Assembly: GCA_033557835.1 (NCBI GenBank)
Contig: JAWQRO010000146.1
Coordinates: 1 to 52,478 of the forward strand
Length of the DNA: 52,478 bases
DNA from: Helochares maculicollis
Lineage: Eukaryota > Arthropoda > Insecta > Coleoptera > Hydrophilidae
Direction of reading: 5' to 3'
In this document: piece by piece, positions 9,386 to 18,600 of the stretch
How positions within the stretch are numbered: the first letter of the stretch is position 1
Layout: every line of letters begins with the position of its first letter
Position numbers and translations under genes: made by a program
Notes under the pieces: generated by a model
Databases searched by the model: none
What the model was told of the DNA's origin: nothing
Seen by the model: the letters and a program-made list of their open reading frames with translations, nothing else

Positions 9386-10639
9386 CTATAAAATTTATGG
9401 TCCACATCGATGAATTAGAACCGTAGCATCCCTTTATTGTCTATCACTTTTACACCCGGAAACCTGGACGTCTCTCCATCCCCTTAATACTACCCCTTAT
9501 CATTTCGTTCTATCACTACCTCTTACCACTACACTTCACCATTATCCCGTACCACTTTCCTTGATTAATCTCAGAAGCTATCGCAAATGTTATTAATCAA
9601 ACTCTGATTATAATTTGATCTCCAGTTTGTAATTAATCTTACTGCCGTATTTGTTAAATATTTATAAAATATGAACTTGAGATGTCTTATTGTTTTTCTC
9701 ATTCTTGTTGACTGGTGAATTCATTGAAAACTTATTAATCAAGTAGTCTCATTAAATACGACGGATTCCTGCATAAATGCATAAGAAGTTGTTTTCTAGA
9801 AAGGAATATTTGAAATGCTGGAAATATTATTATTCTGGAGTGAACGGTGAATGATTTTTCGCGAATTTAAATAAAACAAAAAGGAGATTTGCCAGGACGT
9901 ATTCGCAGATTTATCTATGCTCTACGTTTTTTCTATAATTCCATTTTATCGCCCTAACTAGTCGCGACTGCTTGTTTAGTAACGTGAAACAATGGGATAT
10001 TTAAAGCAAATTTTATTCTGGAATGAACAATACGCTTTATACGTTTTATATTTGTTCCCGTAATGCGTATACTAAATTCAAACCCGAGCTTTATATCTAA
10101 ATATTTGTTGGGAACAAAGGTGACGTATATAGAAAAAATGTTGAATATTTGAAAGGCATATGAGTTGTAGAGCTGTATTGATTGACAGAAAATATCTCCT
10201 ACAGTTGAGGCAGAAGGAAATGGAATTTTTTTAAGGACAATGTAAGGATATTTGCGGTTTTTCTCGTTCTTATTTCTTTGCGAAATAAAAATACATCACG
10301 TTTTAGCTTTTATGCGATCTGTAACTACGATTTTATTTCAAATTTTCCAGCAGGACAAATAATGTGCGGAGGTGTTTTTGAATTATTTTTGATACTTATG
10401 GTTTTTGATAGGCGAGACAGTTCGTCATAAGCACTGAAGTTCACAATAGAATTATCATAGGCAAGATACTTAAAGCGCTGTGACACGAAGCTTTCCAGAA
10501 TTTATTTTTTAAACAAAATTTAAGTACACTATTGTGTTGTTGAACCATAGAACAGTAAAGACTTGGTAATTAGAGCTTAACGACATTGTATAGAAAAAAT
10601 TATCAATACAAAATTATTTTACTTCTTATAGACTCTGGT

Positions 10640-10690
10640 TGTGTTCACTGTTGCCTAGGTTTAAATCCTGGTGACGACAATAACATTTCA
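10640..10690 (+). pseudogene. Relic of a tRNA 3' half
   Basis: The sequence around 10660-10680 reads TAGGTTTAAATCCTGGTGAC, which can form a T-arm (CTAGG, TTTAAAT, CCTGG). It resembles the 3' half of the tRNA-His copies, and the bases just before it (TTATAGACTCTGG) resemble their 5' flank. The 5' half of the tRNA is absent. It may be a fossil unit of the same cluster. Confidence 0.3.
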
Positions 10691-10974
10691 TTAACAGGAA
10701 ACAAATTAAGTCTAGTTGAAATTTTAAATTATTAGTTGCTGATTTGATTACGAGTGATAAATACTTGAACGTTACAAGCAGTATTATTTACGGTTGCTGC
10801 AATAGGTACGTAATTTGCCAATACAATGTATAGAATCGCATGGTTTTTAGTGTATCGCTCTAAGGCATGAAACAAGATAGCGAAAGCGTTACACTTGAAT
10901 AATTTCGTCATTAAAAGTGGAACAGCTGCAGCAACAAAATTTAAATATTAATTGCTTTTATCAAGTCTCCTCTA

Positions 10975-11046
10975 GCCGTGATCGTCTAGTGGTTAGGACC
11001 CTACGTTGTGGCCGTAGTAACCCAGGTTCGAATCCTGGTCACGGCA
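10975..11046 (+). tRNA. tRNA-His-GTG: tRNA-His(GTG), copy 1
   Basis: A complete cloverleaf with the acceptor stem GCCGTGA paired to TCACGGC, anticodon stem CTACG/CGTAG around TTGTGGC, T-arm CCAGG-TTCGAAT-CCTGG, and A as the discriminator. Anticodon GTG reads His CAC and CAU codons. The A box and the B box (GGTTCGAATCC) of the internal Pol III promoter are intact. It is followed by the trailer hairpin at 11045-11060 and an 8-T terminator at 11075-11082. It stands 1.8 kb before the tandem units, with diverged distal flanks. Confidence 0.97.
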
Positions 11047-11066
11047 ATGTGAAAACATTGTCACGG
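11045..11066 (+). other. Conserved tRNA-His 3' trailer hairpin (first of eight)
   Basis: Immediately after the tRNA acceptor, CAATGTGAAAACATTG forms a perfect 6-bp stem (CAATGT/ACATTG) closed by a GAAA tetraloop, then TCACGG repeats the tRNA's own 3' acceptor strand. The same element follows copies 2-7 and 9 at 12882, 13279, 13677, 14075, 14461, 14898 and 15568. In the last one the repeated strand is TCATGG. Confidence 0.8.
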
Positions 11067-11082
11067 TGGAGCTATTTTTTTT

Positions 11083-12720
11083 AACATATATTAATATATT
11101 TTAGTTCAATTATTTTTATCGCCGTAGTCCAGCAAAATTTGCCAATTTTTATATAAATTATTTGAAGTAGTTTTAAAATCACTTTAATTTACAATATTGA
11201 ATCCAGTGTTTGTAAACTGGTGATTTGATGCTATCTTACAGGCTTGCATATCTTCTTTACGTAGAAGTTATCATCCTTGAACCTAAACACTTGGCATAGA
11301 TATTAATTGGAGTAGGTTCGACAGGTCATATAGTGTATGATATCTTAGATAGTTTTTGTTCACTGCCATCAAATTCATTCCGTAATTCACAACTAATTGA
11401 TAAATGGTATTAAAAGTAGTCCTTTCTATTTAAGAGAGATACACTAGACAATAAGACAGACTTCTAACAAAATCCTACTTGTTGGTCCTGCAAGTAAATT
11501 TTCTGCCAACCGAATAAATGTTTTCATATTTTCAACTCTTATAATCAAGTTAAAATTTTATATTAATAAAGACATATTAACATAAGGTGTTTACAAATTT
11601 TACAGCGGTAGAGCAAGTTAATTTAAAGCGATTTCATCGTGTGTTTATCGGGATAATAAAGCAATAAACTTACAAACAAATAGCCCCAAAAATTACATCA
11701 GCATGGCGAGAGAATCTTAATTTTCAAATTAAATTATACTTTTATACGATTGCATGCGACGCCAAGAAGCAAACATATTTTTATGCACACGTTCAGAAAT
11801 CTCTATTGAAATAAATTAATAAGCAAGTAAACCACTTGTACTAATAAAAAACTCAGTAGTAAAAGTACACTTCTTCTTCAAGTACGCTTAAAACTAAAAA
11901 CTTTGACCAGCATCTTTATATACGAACTGATTTTATTCTAATGGCAGTAGTGTTAAGATCTAAAGATATAAAAGAAATTATTTCTACAAAAAATTTTAAC
12001 CTTAGCAGTCTCTAAAATGAAATTTAATTGACTGTGCATATATATTTAATATTAGATTATCAGCCACCTTAAATACGGCTTCACTAATAAAATTTCTCTC
12101 ACTTAATATTTTTTTCACTTTATGTCTTTTAAGGTAGTAAAATTTAAACCCTACTTCATTTCTCTAAAAACAATTATAAAAACTGTTTACGGAGATGACT
12201 TATACTTTCTTATGCGCGTCAGTAAACTTTTACTTGCAGCTAAATATTTTTAATGTGTAAGCTGTGCTACAATTAGTAGAAAGCTTTGAAACATCTTTAC
12301 GCAACGTTTCAATATTTCAGCGATGAGCACTTTACTAACCATATATTTGTCGACCCATATAGTCTTCAGGAGATTAAATTTAAGTCGGCATGCAGGCTAT
12401 TTTTTATTTTTATTATTATTCAAAACATTTACTGGAGAATCGACAAATTTCTCCTGCTAAATATTTTAAAACATGTATATAAAAATTACTACAATTAATA
12501 AAAATTGTCAGACAAATTTTGAAATATAAATTAATCAGCAATATATTTTAGTTTCCAATTTAAATACCTGCAATTTGTAATAACATAAAGGAGCTTTTTC
12601 GGTGAAATTCACTTCTAGAACTCATTCTCATTATACAGGACTTGCTTTGCTATTGAAAGGAGAAATAGTCATCACGACACACAGCTTTAAAATGGAATTA
12701 AAGGTCTGGTATTTCGAGTA
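11083..12720 (+). other. Intron sequence between tRNA-His copy 1 and the tandem array
   Basis: AT-rich intron of the phosphodiesterase gene. No gene, tRNA or recognisable repeat is seen. A 70-codon open frame at 12286-12498 is composed of AT-rich codons and looks spurious. Confidence 0.5.
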
Positions 12721-12811
12721 TGTATCGCTACTGCACAGAACAATTGATCGAAAGTAAAGCGAATTTCTGAGTTTAATTAATTTTGCAATAGGTTTCTTCA
12801 AGTCTTTTATA

Positions 12812-12883
12812 GCCGTGATCGCCTAGTGGTTAGGACCCTACGTTGTGGCCGTAGTAACCCAGGTTCGAATCCTGGTCACGGCA
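12812..12883 (+). tRNA. tRNA-His-GTG: tRNA-His(GTG), copy 2
   Basis: Identical to copy 1 except T to C at position 11, in the D-stem, which puts C opposite A24. Otherwise the fold and both internal promoter boxes are kept. Trailer hairpin at 12882-12897 and T5 terminator at 12911-12915. Its immediate 5' flank is less like the array consensus than the others. Probably functional, with a slightly weaker D-stem. Confidence 0.92.
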
Positions 12884-13208
12884 ATGTGAAAACATTGTCA
12901 CGGTAGAGACTTTTTCATTAATTTTAAAATATTGCCATAGTGAAGATTCTTTACAAAACTCGTTCATATTAAGCATATTGACTTAATTATGAATTGATAA
13001 CTAGAAAAGGCATTACAACTGAAACTTTTTATCACTTTTTCGTGTATGAAGATTTCCTAGAACAATCTATAGATATGGTAAAATTGTACTTCGGGCAGTA
13101 AATCAAGGTGCAACCAAGTTGCTTTCAATGCTTGTATAATTTTGGTAAAAGTAGAACAGCTGCTGCAGTATGATTTAATTATTTTTTGCTGTTGCCATGT
13201 GTCTGGCA

Positions 13209-13280
13209 GCCGTGATCGTCTAGTGGTTAGGACCCTACGTTGTGGCCGTAGTAACCCAGGTTCGAATCCTGGTCACGGCA
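13209..13280 (+). tRNA. tRNA-His-GTG: tRNA-His(GTG), copy 3
   Basis: Same 72-base sequence as copy 1, with an intact cloverleaf, anticodon GTG and A/B boxes. Trailer hairpin at 13279-13294 and T5 terminator at 13308-13312. Confidence 0.97.
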
Positions 13281-13606
13281 ATGTGAAAACATTGTCACGG
13301 TAGAGACTTTTTCGTAAATTTTAAAATATTGCCATAGTAAAGATTCTTTACAAAACTCGTTCATATTAAATATATTGACTTAAATTATGAATTGATAACT
13401 AGAAGAGGCATTACAACTGAAACTTTTTATCTCTCTTCCGTGTATGAAAATGTACTAGGACAATCTATAGATATGGTAAAATTATGCTTCGGGCAGTAAC
13501 TCAAGGTACAACCAAGTTGCTTTCAATGCTTGAATATTTTTGGTAAAAGTAGAACAGTTGCTGCAGTATTATTTAATTATTATTTACTCTTGCCAAGTCT
13601 CTGGCA

Positions 13607-13678
13607 GCCGTGATCGTCTAGTGGTTAGGACCCTACGTTGTGGCCGTAGTAACCCAGGTTCGAATCCTGGTCACGGCA
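13607..13678 (+). tRNA. tRNA-His-GTG: tRNA-His(GTG), copy 4
   Basis: Same 72-base sequence as copies 1 and 3. The trailer hairpin at 13677-13692 and a T6 run after GTAGAGAC are present. Spacing to the neighbours is 398 bp on both sides. Confidence 0.97.
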
Positions 13679-14004
13679 ATGTGAAAACATTGTCACGGTA
13701 GAGACTTTTTTGTTAATTTTTAAATATTGTCATTGCAAAGATTCTTTACAAAACACGTTCATGTTCAGTATATTGACTAAAATTATGAACTGATAGCTAG
13801 AAAAAGCATCAAAACTGGAACTTTTTATTCTCCTTTTGTGTATGAAGAATGCCTAGTGCAATCTATAGATATGGTAAAATTATACTTCGAGCAGTAAATC
13901 AAGGTGCAACCAAGTTGCTTTTAATGCTTGACTAATTTTAGTAAAAGTAAAACAGCTGCTGCAGTATTATTTAATCATTATTTACTCTTGCCAAGTCTCT
14001 GGTA

Positions 14005-14076
14005 GCCGTGATCGTCTAGTGGTTAGGACCCTACGTTGTGGCCGTAGTAACTCAAGTTCGAATCCTGGTCACGGCA
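14005..14076 (+). tRNA. tRNA-His-GTG: tRNA-His(GTG), copy 5, T-stem weakened
   Basis: Anticodon GTG and acceptor stem are intact, but CCCAGG before the T-loop reads CTCAAG. The T-stem therefore has one G-U wobble and one A-C mismatch, and the B box begins AGTTCGAATCC instead of GGTTCGAATCC. The trailer hairpin at 14075-14090 is unchanged. It may still be transcribed, or it may be an early pseudogene. Confidence 0.75.
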
Positions 14077-14390
14077 ATGTGAAAACATTGTCACGGTAGA
14101 GACTTTTTCGTTTATTTTAAAATATTGCCATTGCAAAGGTTCTTTACAAAACTCGTTCATGTTCAGTATATTGACGAAAATTATGAAGTGCTAGCTAGAA
14201 AAAGCACCAAAACTGAAACTTTTGTGTATGAAGATTGCCTAGTGTAATCTATAGATATGGTAAAATTGTACTTCGGGCAGTAAATCAAGGTACAACAAGG
14301 TTGTTTTCAAAGCTTGAATAATGTTGGTAAAAGTAAAACAGCTGCTGCAGTATAATTTAATTAATATTTACTCTTGCCAAGTCTCTGGTA

Positions 14391-14462
14391 GCCGTGATCG
14401 TCTAGTGGTTAGGACGTTACGTTGTGGCCGTAGAAACTCAGGTACGAATCCAGGTCACGGCA
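14391..14462 (+). pseudogene. tRNA-His(GTG)-like pseudogene, copy 6
   Basis: Six substitutions against copy 1 over 72 bases. Anticodon GTG is kept. The B box is broken (GGTACGAATCC), the T-stem has an A-A mismatch, and bases before the anticodon stem are changed. The following trailer hairpin at 14461-14476 and GTAGAGAC-T5 terminator are unchanged. Confidence 0.8.
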
Positions 14463-14827
14463 ATGTGAAAACATTGTCACGGTAGAGACTTTTTCGTTTA
14501 TTTTAAAATATTGCCATTGCAAAGATTCTATACAAAACTCGTTCGTGTTTAGTATATTGACTAAAATTATGAACTGATAGCTAGAAAAATCATCAAAACT
14601 GAAAAATTATGAATTGATAACTAGAAGAGGCATTAAAACTGAAAATACTGATCCCTCTTCCTTGTATGAAGAGTTCGTATGCAATCTATAAATAAGGTCT
14701 ACTTGTTCTGTAGGCAATAAATCAGAGTGCAGTCAAATTCCTTTCAGTGCTTGAATAATTTTGGTAAAAGTAAAATAGCTGCTGAACTATTACTTAATTA
14801 TTATTTACTCTTGCCAAGTCTCTGGTA

Positions 14828-14899
14828 GCTGGAATCGTCCAATGGTTAGGACCCTACTTTATGGCCGTAGTAACCCAGGTGCAAATCATGGTCACGGCA
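14828..14899 (+). pseudogene. tRNA-His-like pseudogene, copy 7, anticodon ATG
   Basis: Ten substitutions over 72 bases. The acceptor begins GCTGGAA and no longer pairs properly with TCACGGC, the anticodon stem has lost a pair, the anticodon is ATG instead of GTG, and the B box reads GGTGCAAATCA. Yet the trailer hairpin at 14898-14913 and the terminator are identical to the intact units. Confidence 0.85.
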
Positions 14900-15183
14900 A
14901 TGTGAAAACATTGTCACGGTAGAGACTTTTTCGTGAAATTTAAAATATTGCCATAGCAAAGATTCTTTACAAAACCCGTTCATATTAAGTATTTTGACTT
15001 AAATTATGAATTGATTACTAGAAGAGGCGTTACAACTAAAACTCTTTATCCCTCTTCCATGTATGAGGATTGCATGTGCAAGATTCTATAAAGTAGCCTA
15101 CAAAGCTTAAATAATTGTGATAAACCTAGAAAAGCTGCTGTAGCATAATTTCAGTATTATTTACTTTTGTCAAGTCTCTGATA

Positions 15184-15240
15184 GCCGTGATCTTCTACTG
15201 GTTAGGATACTGCGTTATGGTGATAGTAATTCAGGTAAGA
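15184..15240 (+). pseudogene. Truncated tRNA-His relic, copy 8
   Basis: The first 30 bases are recognisable (GCCGTGATCTTCTACTGGTT), followed by a degraded anticodon region (GCGTTATGGTGATAG). The T-arm, acceptor 3' strand and trailer are missing. This is the only unit in the array without the trailer hairpin. Confidence 0.75.
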
Positions 15241-15497
15241 AACTCGCGACTAATAAGTTTATTGAATTAAATTCTGAATCCATAGCTAGCAAAGGTATTT
15301 TAAACATTAGCCTTTATTCACTCTTAAATGTATAAAAATTGCCTGGTACAATTTACAGATATGGTCGAATTTTACTTCAGGCGATAAATTAAGGTGCAAC
15401 GAACTTGTATATTATGCTTGAATAATTTTGCTTTTAAAAGTAGAACAGCTGCAGCAGCATAAATTAAATATTAGTTACTTATAGCAAGTCTCTGATA

Positions 15498-15569
15498 GCC
15501 GTGATCGTCTAGTGGTTAGGACCCTACGTTGTGGCCGTAGTAACCCAGGTTCGAATCCTGGTCACGGCA
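15498..15569 (+). tRNA. tRNA-His-GTG: tRNA-His(GTG), copy 9
   Basis: Same 72-base sequence as copies 1, 3 and 4. Trailer hairpin at 15568-15583, followed by TCATGG (one base changed from TCACGG) and a T6 terminator. It ends the array. Its identity to copy 1 across decayed neighbours fits selection or gene conversion on the tRNA body. Confidence 0.97.
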
Positions 15570-15610
15570 ATGTGAAAACATTGTCATGGTAGAGACTTTT
15601 TTGATTGATT

Positions 15611-18600
15611 TAAATAATCTAAGAGTATAGTTTTTATTAAACTCTTTATTTTCAACTGTATTATTACTTGATTACTATCAAATACATGTAACAAACTTAA
15701 TCTTACTTTATTTGTTAAGAGTCCTCTACCTCAGGCAAATCATATTAAAAATTTATTTAAAATAATTACAATATGCAAACTAGGTTGTTATAACAGTACG
15801 TAAGCAAATTCATCCTGCTTATATTATACCTCAATAAAATAGTACATTGTTCAAAGCTAGAGTATATACAGCATATAGTGTTTTTTCCAATTAAGTGGCA
15901 AAAATAATTTAAATAATTAACCAAAATTTTCGTACGCATCAAGATTCGCATTACAAAATAGCAACATTTAAAGGGTTTAAAAAAACTTAATATTCATTTT
16001 CCAAGGAATCAATAATTTTAGTAAGTAAATAGAAAAGCCGAAACCCAGTTTTTATTTAAAGCACTCAGGAGGCCTCATAGGGCTTTTGTATATAGAAGCG
16101 AATCTTTGTTTGAAGTTTCTTTAAAATATAAGCATCAAAGCGAGAAAAATATATAGTTCCTACGCTTGGAAATATAACACCGCATTAGGACCATTAAAAA
16201 TCTCAGGCACGCACAAAAACGTACGATACATTATTCTAAATTACGGGGCATTACCCAAATGTGTATGTAAACACGTCAAAAGAAAAACACATTACACAGC
16301 TATAAATATATTTGTTATATGATGCACACTATTCGGACTTTTGTGGGAAGCTATGTTTGCATACGAAATAAAAGCAACATAAAATTTTTATACTGCAATT
16401 TGAACATCACGGCATCAAAATGTGTGAGGCTTGTACGGAGGAGGCATTTTATTTCGCTGAGGCACATATATAAATTTGAACAACAGAATTGAAGCGGAAA
16501 TATTTAGAAAGGCAAATTGTTATTGCTGCCATTGCCGGAATTGACAAAGAGGCTCTTCGAAAGAAATCAACCATATGTAACACTCATTTTTTGCGTCCTT
16601 CAGCTTACATAATGGAAAATATTTTGTACCCTCAGCATTTCGTGTCAGTGGACACTGTCTAGAAAATCACTTAAACATCATTTCTAATGGAATACTGAGA
16701 ATAATGCAACTAGTTAATTAAATGTAAATATTTGATGTTCGCTCGGTTTGAGTTTGCGCTTCGGAAATTAGGTCGGAAACAATATTATAAAGATTAAAAA
16801 TGTATTTCCTTCATCAGACATCGGCCTGTTTTCAATTTCTCCTGATTTCATCGCAGGAGGCTTTAAGACAGGTGCGTGAAGCTATTAACAGAGCATATAA
16901 TTCAATCGAATTATGACCGTTCAGGTTTCCGTCCGCATCCGTCCATTCTTTTGTTCTCATTTAGAGATAATTAATATTTCCAGGAAGTTTACACCAAAGG
17001 GCAAAAATAAAGACATAAGTATTAATGAATAGATCAGTAAATAACAGGAAACGCCTTTTATCCCACCGGAAAGTAAACGCAGAAAGAGATTACAGGAAGG
17101 TCCATTTCAAGTTTTAGCAGTAAAAACTTGTTCAATATTGAACGAAACATCTCAATGAAATTACAAACTGTGTCTAAACCCGGAGCGCTCTCGTCCGGAA
17201 AAATAAAATAAGTTTTGTGTTGTTGCATCGTGGTATATCTAAGGAATCTGCTGAACGGGCCGGTTTACTAGTCAACTTCGGGACGACCAATTTACAGACC
17301 GGCCGTTGGGTCTTTGGATAGCTCTCCCGAGGGACCGCTGGAGCATTCGGACTCAGCACTGACACATCATAAACACCGTGATGGGTTACTCTTCACGAGT
17401 GTCATCCTTGCAGGACCCGTAGTCGTCCTTATCTTTCATCTAACTTGCTGATGTTAGAGCTTCCGACAATTTTACTCCCATCTTGTAAACACACTTTATG
17501 TAACTTGTAACGGTGGCCGACCTAATTTGACCTGCCGAATTATGTCTTTACTATTAGATTTTCTGCTAGGGATTAAACACTTTTTTTACATCCTCCAAAC
17601 AAACGTCTTCATCTCCAATAAATCGTGAAGACAAAAAGATGGACCTTTGTGGGCTTGCAAGTTGACAGTCTTCCAAGAAGAAACACAAAAAGAGCAGGAA
17701 TAGTCCACAAAATCAATTTTATTGTTTTTGTAAAATACGATGGTTACAAGCAAGTCTGAATAAAGAAGGACATTGCAATGCATAATGTTTTTTTAACATT
17801 TGGTAATTAAAATACGCAAGTGTTCGATTCAAAGAAAATACATTTTTTATGTGCTAATGAGAAAAGTTGCATTGACGACAGAACAGAGAAAACTCGTTTA
17901 AATTGTTAGAATTTATATGTATTGATATTGTCAACGTAAAATTTACAATACAGCGTATATTTTATGTTTTAATTAACGAAGGGGAGGCTTCGGTGACCAT
18001 TGTACCGATTTTCATGCGCAAACTTTTTTCATTATGTGCCTAAAAATTCTCAACTTATTCAGACGTTATTTTTTACACGTACGGTTTCGGTACGCTCGAA
18101 ACTCATACATTTGAAAACGCAATAACTGTAGGTATTAATTAAACAGGTATCTGAATCACTAAATGTTTTACTTTTGTTCGATGATGCGATTATATACCTT
18201 CCCTCTGCCTACCATTTCGTGAAACATGCTGCTGTATCGTCAGCACGTGTAATTGAAATTTTCATTTCATTCGTCGCTGAAATTTTAATATTTAATTTTT
18301 AATTGACTTTGTTATGAACCTGAAGTAATTAAAAATCGGTCGTGGCTTTAAATAATATATATGTAAGTGGTTATGTGAGTAGGGAAAATAAATTTAGACA
18401 ATAGACGTTCGGAAAATTAAGTTATAAGTTTGCATATGGAACAATATTTTTTCTATTATAGACTTATAGAAATTAACCAGAATCATGTATTATTTGTAGC
18501 ATGCGATTGTATGTTATCTAACCAAATCATATTGAAATTGCATGTGTTAGGTTAAAATATTAATAAACATAGCGAAATATTATTTATATAGACTTGTTGC

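Larger units (their letters stand above)
8754..10974 (+). other. Intron of the phosphodiesterase gene, part before the tRNA cluster
   Basis: Start of the 13,592-bp intron between exons A and B (8754-22345). It holds a candidate minus-strand open segment at 9249-9385 and a tRNA-like relic near 10650, described separately. The rest is AT-rich and I see nothing else in it. The last 100 bp before 10975 already resemble the 5' flank of the tandem tRNA units, including an AACAGCTGCAGCA block. Confidence 0.6.
12780..15610 (+). repeat. Tandem array of tRNA-His units, about 400-bp period
   Basis: Eight units, each with one tRNA-His or remnant, start at 12812, 13209, 13607, 14005, 14391, 14828, 15184 and 15498. 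The spacings are 397, 398, 398, 386, 437, 356 and 314 bp, so the central units are regular and the distal ones are rearranged. Spacers share long blocks: a TTTACAAAACTCGTTCAT block after the tRNA, an ATCTATAGATATGGTAAAAT block in the middle, and an AACAGCTGCTGCAG block about 60 bp before the next tRNA. The pattern implies unequal crossing-over. The array lies in the sense orientation within the host intron. Confidence 0.93.

Noticed and set aside
12780..15610. Regularly spaced identical segments that could suggest a CRISPR-like array
   Set aside because: The repeated segment is a eukaryotic tRNA gene with roughly 325-bp spacers that are themselves homologous, so this is a tandem duplication.
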